Source of the DNA: an uncultured Clostridium sp.
GTDB taxonomy: Bacteria > Bacillota > Clostridia > TANB77 > CAG-508
Assembly: GCA_947641575.1 (NCBI GenBank)
Contig: CANRQN010000006.1
Location: 1-60,735, forward strand
DNA: 60,735 nucleotides
Direction: 5' to 3'
Positions within the stretch are counted from its first letter, which is position 1. Each line of letters opens with the position of its first letter. Below, piece after piece: positions 30,401 to 41,168 of this stretch. Below the pieces are notes generated by a model. It ran no database searches. It was given only the letters and a program-made list of their open reading frames with translations, and had not been told where the DNA came from. Made by a program: the position numbers and the translations under genes.

Positions 30401-31300
30401 GTCACAACTACAACTGGTACAGTTAGCAAAGTAACTGAAAAATCTTGCGAAGTTTCTATAGCAAGTATTTCAGCAAGTATGAAAAAGAGCACAGAACAGA
30501 AATTAAAACCAGGAGATAAGATAGAAATAATTACAAGTATTACTGAATTAAATAATGTTAATGATGGTTTAGTAAACTTTAGTGGTAAATTAATATATGA
30601 TAATGACTCTTTAGAACTAACTAAAATGGAAGGACTAAATGGATGGAACTTAGAAGAAGCATACAATCCAGAAAGCAAAATATTTGTAATAGATAATAAT
30701 AGAAAAGTAAATGCACCAGAAGATATTTTGAAGATGACATTTACTGTAAAAGATAGTGATAAACTTACTTCTAATTTAGAAGTAAGAATAGAAGAAGCTT
30801 TTGCAAGTAATGCAAAAATAGATATTGGTGGAGCAGATATAAAAACTACTATTTTAGTTGATGTACCAGATAGAGTTCCAACAATTACATCAAGTGAATA
30901 TAAAGTAGAAAAAGGATTTATTACAAGAATAATACCAAAAACAACAATTGCTGAATTCAAGAAGAATGTAAAAGCAAATACAAATTTAACATTTATAAAA
31001 GATGGAAAAACTTTAAATGATAGTAGTATTATAACAACAAATACAATACTAAAATTAGGGAACTTAGAATATGTTTTATCAGTAACAGGAGATGTTGATG
31101 GAAATTATAATGAAACTTTACAAGAATTAATTACATTAACAGACCTAGCACAATTAAAATTACACTATATTGAAAGTAAGCAAATAACTTTATCAGAAGC
31201 AAGTAAAAAAGCAGCTGATATAAATGAAGATGGACAAATAACTCTAACAGATTTAGCACAATTAAAATTAGTACTAATTGGACTAATGGAAATAAAATAA
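27461..31300 (+). CDS. Secreted transglutaminase-like protein with Ig, cohesin-like and dockerin domains
   Basis: 1279 residues. Signal peptide MKTKKLVSSILLILLLMSEL; the ATG at 27461 follows GAGAGG by 8 bases (an upstream in-frame ATG at 27386 lacks one). The transglutaminase-like core has RQGVCEGYA (Cys238), EHMWNY (His273) and AVDCTQDD (Asp296), a credible catalytic triad. Then come beta domains, an Ig-like domain (about 920-1005, YQWYKDG), a cohesin-like domain (about 1010-1140) and a C-terminal dockerin pair (GDVDGN..LTDLAQLKL and ADINEDGQITLTDLAQLKL, near 1205-1279). The dockerin should bind the cohesin protein encoded 35 bases downstream. No in-frame CGG in 1280 codons. The substrate is unknown; the family includes proteases and cross-linking enzymes. 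Confidence 0.85.
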   Translation: MKTKKLVSSILLILLLMSELSLLPFNNFVYAVNESKTDTSDRFHYNQLVENAKDSKDNVSKAAVRFYDAIYDMYINEELKTGTASRDLSVNNIITQDELKNYVKGDKTLSDGMNAARYAFYADYPEVFYVNFSRLSLRVTQSIDGYHINIGSGRYENYYTEGFETKEEVDNAIQVFENRVNEIKDGAEQKDTVREKIKYVHDEIINKVSYRYENECYNGNQGFLGTPYGVLIKRQGVCEGYARAFKVVMDRLGITCILVQGLHKYSGEVAVEHMWNYVRIDEVTSRTSSGKWYAVDCTQDDPATVIAEAEEYATYTKFKENLAGGENYGLDGFENEEYLLVGEIAIRERHFENPIIEAAGEYEFEYPILEEENFGSYVSENTDGFKIATRDREETDNGETVTSLEVTLSYRGMSVQTANKQGIYVLARWLDSEEDTDAKWVYMVPGGMAFGNSEDGKTSTFITGPSKYLEFAITDKKYPENGNIDSLIYKGNDNALIARSERIYNKNYTYKPAPYIVRQSPPQTTTIPIRTKPYKVTATWGSKVVVEEGKTPTARITCKSILGSGVTGDKYATAKNVVFDEETNTVTFDFALSQMYADDTVSYNIYIDGLVGETSGKAPNPIYLGASNDIECPSKQAAKGAWNVYGKPTLIENKDLSIEDWTTSNGTKIEEMLRHRVALVTTQTTKTQKEQMEEKLDEKFPNDEIVKSETYNITLTVCKAVVIGTGHKVTMKIGFPEGYGPESEGVTFKAYHFSRDSEGNVISVEEIDCVVTQYGLIITCDAFSPFEVAVVKDDGTNKSTKKSLIATAEDCGKVSVTASKPGSVAGSVVTLDKGENAIINVVPDEGYQVETLTVCGEVVDLSKTRSATGDTKQITVDYDQIKDGNAIVNATFVAKQVASDETAKNQTVAAMTPETPTIEMPSETLAGLNSSLIIETKVSETIGIKTYQWYKDGIKLEGKTNSTLNIKNIGSEHAGTYTLKVTTTTGTVSKVTEKSCEVSIASISASMKKSTEQKLKPGDKIEIITSITELNNVNDGLVNFSGKLIYDNDSLELTKMEGLNGWNLEEAYNPESKIFVIDNNRKVNAPEDILKMTFTVKDSDKLTSNLEVRIEEAFASNAKIDIGGADIKTTILVDVPDRVPTITSSEYKVEKGFITRIIPKTTIAEFKKNVKANTNLTFIKDGKTLNDSSIITTNTILKLGNLEYVLSVTGDVDGNYNETLQELITLTDLAQLKLHYIESKQITLSEASKKAADINEDGQITLTDLAQLKLVLIGLMEIK

Positions 31301-31334
31301 GAATAACCTAAGTTAAAATTAAAGGAGCGAAACC

Positions 31335-32207
31335 ATGGAAAAAATTAGAAAGATAAGCTGGATTTTAGTATTAGTACTAGTGCTTAGCATGAATTTCTTG
31401 CCAGAAACTTATGCTAAGATTAGCTGCAAAACAAGCATGACATGTAGTTCAGAAGTAAAACAAGGTCAGGAATTTGAAGTAGCTATAGGGGTTGCTAATA
31501 TTCAAGGTGATAATGGAGTAATTATTTTTGGTGGAACAGTGGAATATGACAAAAATGTATTAACATATATAGGAAAAAGTGGAGAAGGAAATTGGTCTGT
31601 TTCATATAATAATTCAAACGGAAAATTTGTGGCAGATAGAGATGACGGATTTGCAACTTCAAATGAAACTGTATTAAAACTAAAATTTAAAGTAAATGAT
31701 AATGCGACAGGTAGTACAACTATAGCAGTAAAAAATGCAGCTGTTTCAGACGCAAAAGAAGATAAAGATACTGGTGGTGCAAGTAAAACAATTTCTATAA
31801 AAGCTAAAGAAACTGATAAAAATGACAATCAGAATCAAGGCGGAAATTCAAATCAAGGTGGAAGCCAAGGTAGTAATCAAGGAAGTAAACCAAATACTAG
31901 CACAAGTGGAAATAAAAAACCTACTACTAATAAAGTGACAGAAACAAGCACAGCACCAAATGATGAAAGTAATACAGAAGACACAAATAATATGATAAAT
32001 ACAATAGATGAAAATGTATTAGACGAAGAAAATACTATAACAAATGAAGTTAATATATTTGACAATGAAGAAGAAACAGTAAAACAAGAAACAAAATCAG
32101 ATGACAAAATAAAAAATGTTTTAACAATATGTGTAATTTGTCTTGTAATAATATTAGTTATTATAGGTATAGCAATTTTTGTTAAAAGAAGAAAAATGAA
32201 AGATTAG
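31335..32207 (+). CDS. Membrane-anchored cohesin protein 1
   Basis: 290 residues. Signal peptide (about 1-27, ending ETYA), one cohesin domain (about 30-155: VKQGQEFEVAIGVANIQ, GGTVEYDKNVLTYIG, VLKLKFKVNDNATGSTTI), a long Asn/Gln/Gly/Ser linker, and a terminal membrane helix (ICVICLVIILVIIGIAIF) with KRRK. There is no LPxTG motif, so it is held by the helix. It should display the dockerin protein of the upstream gene on the cell surface. The paralogue at 37386 has the same layout. Confidence 0.88.
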   Translation: MEKIRKISWILVLVLVLSMNFLPETYAKISCKTSMTCSSEVKQGQEFEVAIGVANIQGDNGVIIFGGTVEYDKNVLTYIGKSGEGNWSVSYNNSNGKFVADRDDGFATSNETVLKLKFKVNDNATGSTTIAVKNAAVSDAKEDKDTGGASKTISIKAKETDKNDNQNQGGNSNQGGSQGSNQGSKPNTSTSGNKKPTTNKVTETSTAPNDESNTEDTNNMINTIDENVLDEENTITNEVNIFDNEEETVKQETKSDDKIKNVLTICVICLVIILVIIGIAIFVKRRKMKD

Positions 32208-32228
32208 TAAATAAAATTTGTTTCAAGC

Positions 32229-32260
32229 TAAAGGAACCTTATGCGTAGGGTTCCTTTTCA
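32229..32260 (+). terminator. Terminator after cohesin module 1
   Basis: AAAGGAACC and GGTTCCTTTT pair around CTTATGCGTAG; T-rich tail. Confidence 0.8.
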
Positions 32261-32429
32261 TTTCCTGACAAAAACAATAGATTTGTAACATAAATATAAT
32301 ATTTTTTTAATATTATTTGAATTATAAAGTTCCGCAAGTAAAAAAATAGACTTATAAACATTAAAGATTTACATTTTGAGTTATTGATGCTATAATATAA
32401 AAGGACAATAATAAGAAAAGGAGAAACAT

Positions 32430-35400
32430 ATGAGCAAGCAAAATAGAAAAATAATAAAAAACAAATTAATTATAGTAAGTGCAATACTATTACTTTTGAT
32501 TTGCATTCAATATATACTTACAATTGTGTATAACAAAAATATAGTATATGCAAATACTGATGAATATAGTAATAATGAAGCTCAAATTGATCCAAATGAA
32601 GGGGAATATCTTAGACTCACAGATTTAGACTGGAGACCAGAATCTAAAGCTGGATGGGGTCAATTAAGAAAAAATGTGGATACTAATGGAGCAAAGTTAT
32701 CAGTCAAAAGAGAAGGAGCATATTATGAATTTGATTATGGTATATGGGCACATGCTACATCAAATGTATATTATGATATAAGAGAATATAGTGAAAAATA
32801 CCATTATCTAACAATGTATGTCGGAATGAACAAAACTTCTACAACAGGTAATGGTGTTAAATTTTGGATTTATACAAGAGATGAAGATACATTTCAGGCA
32901 ACAGGGACAAATGCATGGGAACTAAAAAGTGATGCAGATAGGGTATATATGCCAGGAGAAGATGCTGTATTTATGAAAATAGATATTAGAGGAGCTAAAT
33001 ACATTAGATTACAAGCATATGATAATGGCTCAAATGCAAGTGATCATGCTGTATATATAGATCCAATGCTTATTACAGATGATTATAAAGATAAGGAGCC
33101 AACACATCCAAGCATTGACGAATATAATGAAAGAGTTAAAAATTATCCAAATAAAGATTTATCAGATCCTAAATATGAATTACTAGTACTACAAAGAAAG
33201 TTTGTAGATAGTATAGGAGACTATGGTTTAGAAAGATTTATAGAAGAAGATCCTGCAAATAATGAAACAATAGATTGGCTTATGAATGACTTAGAAAATT
33301 TACGTTACTACATTTTAGGAGGACAACCTAGTGGGGGGTACTACAATTCACTAAAAGAACTTACAAGATTACTTAAGGAATACAAATCTGACTTTGAAAT
33401 CAAAGAAGAAATATCAGATGCTGGTAAAGAAATATTAGCAAAGCAAAAATCTAATATGCCTACAACCAAAGGAAATTTATATAAAAGAATGGCAATAACA
33501 CTTTCACTAACTCACTCTGCAAGAGTAGGTCTATGGATGCAGAATTCTGAAACAAACCAGTCAGATTCTGTAAATCGTTATGCACTTTATAAATATATGT
33601 ATGAGAACGGAATGTTTAAAGCAACAGATGCTGTAGATATTACACCATGGTTTGAAACATATAATATAGAAGAAATGAGATGGGTTTTATCTACAGCAAT
33701 CGATGATGAAGAAGTTATATGGTTAAATGAGTATACTCAATCTAAAATAGATGCAGCACCAGGTAGTGCGTGGGGATTGCTAACTCCACACTCTTATATT
33801 GCCTATGTAAGTCCTAACTATTCTAATCCAATTTTTTATTCTGCAGAAAATGATGAATATTTCAATAATTTATTTGCAGTAGAACAAAAAGACGAGAATG
33901 GAAATGTGATAAGAGATGAAAATGGAAATGCAGTTAAAAAAGTATTATGGGATGATGGTAAAGGAACACCAAATTATGGAATATCAAGAGGAAATTTAAT
34001 ATATAAATTATGGATGAACTTTAGAAATAAATTTGGTACAGGAGCAGTTTGCGGTGGTATATCAAAATCAGGACATTGTATTCGTGGCGTACATGCAATT
34101 GCATCAACTGTTATAGGACAACCAGGACATGCAGCACTTCTATACTATAATAAAAATTCTAATGGACAAGGATACTGGGGAATTGACAATAACATATCAG
34201 GATGGGCTTATTCAGAAAAAGGCGAAAGAATGACATTAGGATGGGGAAATGATAGAACTTATGTAAGTAGTAATAGAGATTATGCAAGTGGATATAATAT
34301 GACATATATGGTGTTAGCACAAGAAGCATTAAATGATTATAATAATTTTGTAAAAGCGGAAGAAATTTTAATGACAGTAGATTTATATGAAGAAGATAAA
34401 GAAAAACAAGAGGAAATATATAGAGAAGCTATAAAAGCTCAATCAATAAATTTAGATGCATGGGCTGGACTTGCAAAATTATATGTGGCAGATAATACTA
34501 AAACGCTAGAAGAACTTTATAAATTAGAAAAAGAAATGATGGAAGCTTTAAGGCATTATCCACTTGCAATGTACCATTTATCAAATTATGTTGCTCCAAA
34601 ATTAAGAAATGACGCTGAATACTCTTTTAAACTTACACTATTACAAACAAAAATGTTAAATGAAGCAAAAAATTATAAGGGTACAGAAGTTTTGCAACCA
34701 GATATAACTAGAGTTTCAGCGACAGCCTTATTAGGGGAAATGGATACAAGATTGGCTAGTTTTTCATTTGATGGAGAAGATGCTGAAAAGATAGTATTAT
34801 CAGATAAATATCAAGGAACTATCGTACGTTGGGATTATAGTTTAGATGGTAAACAAACTTGGAAAGAAGCAGAATTATCTGCACAGTCAGGTGATCATAA
34901 ACAAACTTTAACACAAGAAGAAATAGACTTGATAACAGCAGAAAATGATATATATGTACATATTGTTGGTTCAAACTATGATGATGAAAATGTATATAAA
35001 ATAGATATAACAAAACCATCAGGACTCCCTGCAACTTTATTTGCTAATGATTTAGAAAATAGAGTTGTTGGAGCAACACTAAATATGCAATGGCGTTATG
35101 TTGGAGAAAGTTTATGGAGGTATTATAAAAATGTTTCTCCAAATCTAGTAGGAGATAAAGAAATAGAAGTAAGAGTTTGTGCAACAGGAACAACACTTGC
35201 AAGTGATAGTCAAACATTTACTTTTACAAAAGACAGTGATGATAAAACAAGAGCATATATAGCAGTATCACATCTAAGTATACATGCAGTATCAACAGAA
35301 GCTGTTAATAATGGAGGAAGTGCAGTGTATGCCATAGATGGAAACTATAATACAAGATGGCATTCTGCTTGGAATGGAACAGATAAAGAGAGATATATAA

Positions 35401-37352
35401 CAATTAAATTAGATCACCCAACATACATATCAGCCGTAGAGTTTGTGCCTGCAGGTCGGTGGAAATGGAAGAATTTATGAGGGAACAATCTATGGAAGTA
35501 CAGATGGTGAAAATTGGGAGATTTTATCACATAAGACAGATCTTACATATCCATATCAAGCAAATACGAATGAACAGGCAATTGAACTTACTAAAAATTT
35601 TGAAATAGAAACACCAAAAGAAGTACAATACATAAAAATTGTTGCAGATAGAACAAATGGAAATTGGTTTGCAGCAAGAGCCTTTAATTTATATGAAGAT
35701 TTAACAATAAATCCTAGACCAACAGCTGGTATAGCATATAGTACAATTGAATTGACAAACGAAAATGTTATTGCAAGACTTGTAAATCCAAGTACTGAAA
35801 TTACAATTACTAATACAGAGGGAGTAACAGAAACAATAGAAAATGGAGAAACTACATATACTCATGTATTTGAAAAAAATGGAGAATTCACCTTCACATT
35901 TGTAGATAGCGAGCGGAAGAGAAGGAACAGCTATGGCAAAGGTAGATTGGATTGATAAGACAGCTCCAACAGCTTATATAAGATATAATCCTAGAACTAA
36001 AACTAATGGAGAAGTAATAGCTACCCTTGTTCCAGATGAAACTATAACAGTACTAAATAATGGAGAATATCCTAAAGAGCCCGAGCCAGAAGAGCCAGAC
36101 GAAACACCAGAGGAAATATCAGAAGATTTAGATAAACCAGTTGTTCCAGGAAGTGATCCACTAACATACACATTTGCAGAAAACCGGAGAATTTACATTT
36201 GAATTTGTAGATGAAGCTGGAAATTATGGAACAGCTACAGCAAAAGTAGATTGGATAGATAGAGAAGCACCAATTGGAATTTTAAATTATGATATTGTAA
36301 CAAAGACAAATAAGGATGTAACAGTAACTATTGAATTTGATAAAGAAGATGCATATGTTATAAATAATGATGGAAACACATCATACACATTTGAAGAAAA
36401 TGGAGAGTTTACGTTCCAATTTGCAGACGAAGCAGGTAACAGTAATTATATAATAGCAAAAGTAGACTGGATAGATAAAGTTGCTCCAACAGCAGATATT
36501 GAATATGATATAACATCTAAGACAAGTGAACCAGTAACTGCAACTCTTATAAATGAAAGTGAAAAAATCACTATAACTAATAATAATGGAAAAAGTACAT
36601 ATACATTTACAGAAAATGGAGAATTTACATTTAAATTTGTAGACGAAGCAGGAAATGAGGGACAAAAAACAGCAAAAGTAAATTGGATAGATAAAACACT
36701 TCCAAAAGCAGATATTAAATATAGCACAACATCTAAGACATATGAACCAGTAACTGCAACACTTGTAAATGAAAACAAAAAAATCACTATAACTAATAAT
36801 AATGGAAGTAGAACATATACATTTACAAAAAATGGAGAGTTTACTTTTGAATTTGTAGATGATATGGGAAATGTAGGAACAAAAACCGCAAGAGTAACTT
36901 GGATCGAAGAAAAGCCAGTATTTGAAACAGAAAAATATACAATTAGAGATGGTTTTATTCTAAAAATAAGACCTGGAATATCACCTATTGGCTCTAAAGA
37001 AATAAAAGGAACAACTGTAAAAGAATTTAAAGAAAATATAAAAACAAACCAAAAAATGACATTTTTAAGTAATGATAATAAGGAACTTAAAGATGAAGAT
37101 GTTATTGGAACAGGTACAGTTTTAAAATTAGGAGAAAACCAAAATTATACCCTTATTGTAAGAGGTGATATCGATGGTAACGGGAAAGTATCTGTAAATG
37201 ATCTTGCTAAACTAAAACTTCATTATATTGAAATGGAGTCTCTAACAGGGAATAGTTTAAAGGCAGCAGATATTGATGGCAATGGAAATGTATCAATGAT
37301 TGACTTAGCACAAATAAAACTTACATTAATTGGGTTAGCAGAACTAAAGTAA
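32430..37352 (+). CDS. Secreted NPCBM / transglutaminase-like / F5/8C / repeat / dockerin protein (3 recoding sites)
   Basis: 1639 residues after correction (4923 minus 3 is 1640 codons). Signal anchor (about 10-32); an NPCBM-like domain (about 60-210); a helical region; a likely transglutaminase-like core with GAVCGGIS (Cys541), GQPGHAALLYY (His567) and WGIDNNI (Asp586); an F5/8 type C domain (about 945-1090); five repeats built on GEFTFEFVDEAGNxGTxxAKVDWID (about 1135-1490); and a C-terminal dockerin (GDIDGNGKVSVNDLAKLKL, ADIDGNGNVSMIDLAQIKL). Sites: 35457 (FVPAGGGNGRIYEG), 35914 (VDSEGREGTAMAKVDW) and 36185 (FAENGEFTFEF). The third lies in one of the five repeats; the same Gly is a plain GGA in the other four. 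Domain names are by eye. Confidence 0.87.
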
Positions 37353-37385
37353 GATTACAATTGTAAAAATATAAAGGAGCAAACA

Positions 37386-38286
37386 ATGGAAAAAATCAAA
37401 AAAATAAATCTGATTTTCACAATAATATTAATACTAAGTATATGCTTTGTGCATAAAACATATGCAAGAATAGATTGCAGTACAAACATGACTTTGTCTT
37501 CTTCAGAAGTAAAGCAAGGTGAGGAATTTGAAGTAACTGTTGGAATTTCTAATATTCAGGGAGAGAATGGAGTACTTATTTTTGGAGGAACAATTGAATA
37601 TGACAAAAATGTTTTAACACTTACAGGAAGAAGTGGAGAAGGTGATTGGTCACTTTCATATAATAAATCAAATGGAAAGTTTGTAGCTGATAGAAATGAT
37701 GGGTTTGCAACTACAAATGAGAAAGTTCTTGCATTAACATTTAAAGTAAATGAAAATGCAAGCGGAAACACTACTATTACAGTTAAAGACACAATAGTAT
37801 CTGATGCAGAGGAAGAAAGGGCTATAGGAGGCGTAAGTAAAACAGTTACTATAAAAACTAATAATGTGAATAATCCAAGTGGAGGAAATAACCAAGGTGG
37901 GAATCAAAATAATAATGGAAACCAAGGTGGAAGTTCAAATTCAAATGGAAATTCTAATCAAGGAAATAAACCAAACAATAATAACAAGCCATTAAATCCA
38001 AGTCAAGGAAGCAGCACAAATGTAGACAATGATCAAAATGCAGATAATAAGCCAAATAATAACAATACAATAAGTGGAATAGACACCAATAGAGTTAATG
38101 AAGAAAGTACCGTAAAAGATAATAATACTGTTGTAAAAAAGACAGACTATATATCTAAGGAAGAACCAGTAAAATTATATAAACAAGCTGATACTAGTAT
38201 GATAGTTTATGGACTATGTGCATTTCGGTACTATAATTGTTATTGGTATGGGAATATTTGTAAAGAAGAAATATTTTAGTAATTAA
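37386..38286 (+). CDS. Membrane-anchored cohesin protein 2 (1 recoding site)
   Basis: 299 residues (901 minus 1 is 300 codons). Same plan as cohesin protein 1: signal peptide, cohesin domain (VKQGEEFEVTVGISNIQ, GGTIEYDKNVLTLTG), Asn-rich linker, terminal helix. The frame changes at 38226 inside the helix. Read straight, the end is a polar, aromatic string (RYYNCYWYGNICKEEIF) that could not span a membrane. Read as C-GGT = Gly it becomes AFGTIIVIGMGIFVKKKYFSN, a normal helix plus positive tail like its paralogue, with the stop at 38286 rather than 38279. It should hold the upstream dockerin protein. Confidence 0.88.
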
Positions 38287-38352
38287 ATTATGTGGCAATT
38301 GAGTATAAGAATTTTGCTAGGACATTTTCAGATTAATAAGATAATGAACAAA

Positions 38353-38372
38353 CACGAGATGAAAATCTCGTG
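38353..38372 (+). terminator. Hairpin abutting repeat copy 5
   Basis: CACGAGAT and ATCTCGTG pair around GAAA. Its right end runs into the palindromic repeat, as also happens with the terminator at 557-585, so repeat insertion next to terminators may be a habit. Confidence 0.6.
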
Positions 38373-38402
38373 CGACAATGGGGACGGTTCTCTTTGTCGC
38401 AC
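38370..38402 (+). repeat. Palindromic intergenic repeat, copy 5
   Basis: Same unit as 589-620, CTCTTT form; forms an inverted pair with copy 6. Confidence 0.8.
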
Positions 38403-38408
38403 TAACAT

Positions 38409-38443
38409 AAAAGACACGAGATGAAAAGAACTAGTGTCTTTTT
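38409..38443 (+). terminator. Hairpin with T tract between repeat copies 5 and 6
   Basis: AAAAGACAC pairs with GTGTCTTTTT. It repeats the CACGAGATGAAAA sequence of the hairpin at 38353. Confidence 0.6.
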
Positions 38444-38466
38444 ATATTTTTATTAAACTAAGAATA

Positions 38467-38499
38467 GTGCGACAAAGAGAACCGTCCCCATTGTCGCAC
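38467..38499 (-). repeat. Palindromic intergenic repeat, copy 6
   Basis: Inverted partner of copy 5, 65 bases away. Confidence 0.8.
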
Positions 38500-38626
38500 A
38501 AAAATGGCTTCTTTTTAAATTCTATTTTTTTCCTTTACAAATTAAAAAAATAATTATATAATATTCTGTGAAAAATTATAAATATTAATTAAAACTGTAA
38601 CATAAATATAAATTGGGAGGAAATTT

Positions 38627-40103
38627 ATGGAATTAAAGAAAGTTTTACAGGGGATTGAAGGAGTTAAGGCTAAAGGAAAACTAGATATAGACGTAAAAGA
38701 TATTACAAATGATTCTAGAAAAGTAAAAGAAGGGTCTATGTTTATAGCAATAAAAGGATTTGCAGTAGATGGACACAAATATGTTCAAGATGTGATTAAA
38801 GAAAGACCAAGTGCTATAATGTTAGAAGAAGGAGCAGACCTAAAAGGACTTGCAGATTTAGAGGATATAACAATTTTAGTTGTACCAGATACAAGAAAGG
38901 CACTAGCCATTGTAAGTTCAAATTTCTATGATAATCCATCAAAAAAGTTAAAACTAATTGGTGTTACAGGAACAAAAGGAAAAACAACAACAACATATAT
39001 GATAAAAGAAATATTAGAAAAACAAGGTAAAAAAGTTCGGATTAATTGGAACTATTGCGGTATATATAAATGGTAAAAAGTATGAAGATTCTTCAAGAAC
39101 AACACCAGAGAGCATAGAACTTCAAAAGATATTTGCAGAAATGTGTAAACAAAAAACAGAATATGTTATTATGGAAGTATCTTCACAAAGTTTAAAACTA
39201 AATAGAGTTTATGGCTTAGAATTTGATGTAGGAGTATTCACAAATTTCTCAGAAGACCATATAAGCGAAAAAGAACATCCAGACATGGAAGATTATTTTA
39301 ATTCTAAATTAAAACTATTTGATATGTGTAAAATGGCATTTGTAAATACAGATGATTTACACGGTTGCAAAGTAGTTAAATCAAATAAATGTGAAATGAA
39401 AACATATGGAATAGACAATAGTGCTAACCTACTTGCAAAAGATATAACAATAACAAATACATATGCTGACTTTAAAGTAAAATTAGGAGAGAGAAACGAA
39501 AGAGTAAAGGTTCGGAATACCTGGAAGATTTAGTGTATATAATGCGTTAGCCGCAATAAGTGTGGGGCTAAAACTTGGAGCTACTAGTGAAGAAATAAGA
39601 GAAGCACTAGAAGAAGTTAGAGTTCCACGGTAGATCAGAACTTGTAGATAATAAGAAAGAATTAAATATAATGATAGACTATGCTCACTCTCCAGAGAGC
39701 TTAGAAAATATATTATCAGCAGTAAAAGAATATACTCCACGGTAGAGTTATAAGTGTATTCGGATGTGGTGGAGATAGGGATTCTGGAAAACGTCCTATA
39801 ATGGGAGAAATATCTGGAAGAATTGCTGATTACACAATTATAACATCAGATAATCCGAGAACGGAAGATCCTGCAAAAATTGTAAAACAAATAGAAGAAG
39901 GAATAAAAAAGACAAATGGTAAATATGAATGTATAGTAAATAGAACAGAAGCAATAAAAAGAGCAATAGAAATGGCAAATAAAAGAGATTTAATAGTTCT
40001 TGCAGGTAAAGGACATGAACCATATCAAGAGATAAATGGAAAGACTTATCCTTTTGATGAAAGAATAATCGTAAGAGAAATAATTGAGGAAATGGGGAAA
40101 TAA
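38627..40103 (+). CDS. murE: UDP-MurNAc-tripeptide synthetase (4 recoding sites)
   Basis: Adds meso-diaminopimelate to UDP-MurNAc-L-Ala-D-Glu. Read straight it is broken four times. Skipping C at 39038, 39513, 39628 and 39740 gives 490 residues (1477 minus 4 is 491 codons), the normal MurE length. Visible: VTGTKGKTTTTYM (P-loop, near 111), GKKVGLIGTIAVYINGK (first site), MEVSSQSLKLNR, VGIPGRFSVYNALAA (second), VPGRSELVDNK (third), YTPGRVISVFGCGGDRD (fourth) and SDNPRTEDP (near 406), the DNPR motif that marks meso-DAP enzymes. All four restored glycines lie in conserved family blocks. MurE is essential in walled bacteria, so the cell must decode these sites efficiently. Confidence 0.97.
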
Positions 40104-40105
40104 TA

Positions 40106-41058
40106 ATGAGTCTGCAAGTGAAAATTGTACTAATAAGTTTTATGATTTCGGTACTTACTGCACTAATAGTGTTACCAATACTTAAAAGATTAAAGGTTCG
40201 GACAGATAGAAAGAGAGTGTGGACCACGTACCCACCTAGTAAAACAAGGGACTCCTACAATGGGAGGAATAGTAATTGCAATTACTCTAATTATTTTAAT
40301 GGGAGTTTTCTATAATTCAAATAAAGAGTTATTACCACTAGTAATTGCTATAGTAGGATTTGGAATAGTAGGATTTGTAGACGATTTTAAAAAATTAATT
40401 TTAAAAGATACAAAAGGCTTGAAACCTGCTTATAAAATAGTTCGGACTTCTTATAATATCTGTTGTATATGCTCTATATTTAATAAAAATTGGAATAGGA
40501 ACAGGTACAATAATACCTGGACTAAAAATGGAACTTGCAATTCCTGCACTACTTTATATACCATTTGCAATATTTGTTATGCTTGCTGCAACAAATGCAG
40601 TGAATTTAACAGATGGAATAGATGGTTTGGGTGCTTCTATATCGATGATAATAATTGCTTGCCTTTCAGTGATTGCTGCAAAATATGAAGTATTTGAAAT
40701 TACAATTTTAGGATGTATTTTATGTGGAGCATGTTTAGGATTTTTAATATTTAATTTGCATCCAGCAAAGATATTTATGGGCGATACAGGTTCACTTCTT
40801 TTAGGAGGAGCAATTGTCGTAATGGCTTTATACCTAAAAATGCCATTTATATTAATAATTGCAGCAATTATACCAGTGCTTGAGACAATATCAGTAATAA
40901 TGCAAGTATTATATTTCAAAAAGACAGGAAACAGAATATTTAAAATGACTCCACTTCATCACCATTTTGAATTATCAGGATGGAAAGAAGGAAAAATTGT
41001 TTCAATTTTTAGTGTTATAACTTTGATATTCTGTATAGGTGCAATTTTATTAGTTTAA
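40106..41058 (+). CDS. mraY: Phospho-MurNAc-pentapeptide transferase (2 recoding sites)
   Basis: Makes lipid I from UDP-MurNAc-pentapeptide and undecaprenyl phosphate. 316 residues (953 minus 2 is 317 codons), about ten membrane helices. The site at 40199 restores LKVGQIERECGPRTHLVKQG and then TPTMGGI, the family's cytoplasmic signature; without it the frame reads into a polar string and stops. The site at 40443 restores a membrane helix (IVGLLIISVVYALYLIK). NAVNLTDGIDGL, FMGDTGSLLLGG and TPLHHHFE follow. The gene starts 3 bases after the murE stop. murF and murD, often beside it, are not here. Confidence 0.97.
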
Positions 41059-41168
41059 ATGTTAATACTTCAGTAGTTATTATTCTATAATAACAGATAT
41101 AAACAATGTAAATTCAGTGTAGGATTGATTAGTAATCGCTAGCAGACCAAAAAAAGGGAGGTAAAAAG

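Larger units (their letters stand above)
38287..38626. other. 340-base gap with two hairpins and a repeat pair
   Basis: Holds two terminator-like hairpins, copies 5 and 6 of the palindromic repeat, and an AT-rich stretch before murE whose GGGAGG ribosome binding site lies at 38614-38619. No gene is visible. Confidence 0.6.

Noticed and set aside
30301..30960. 219-codon minus-strand ORF inside the transglutaminase-like gene
   Set aside because: Antisense shadow, no ribosome binding site, no recognisable domain.
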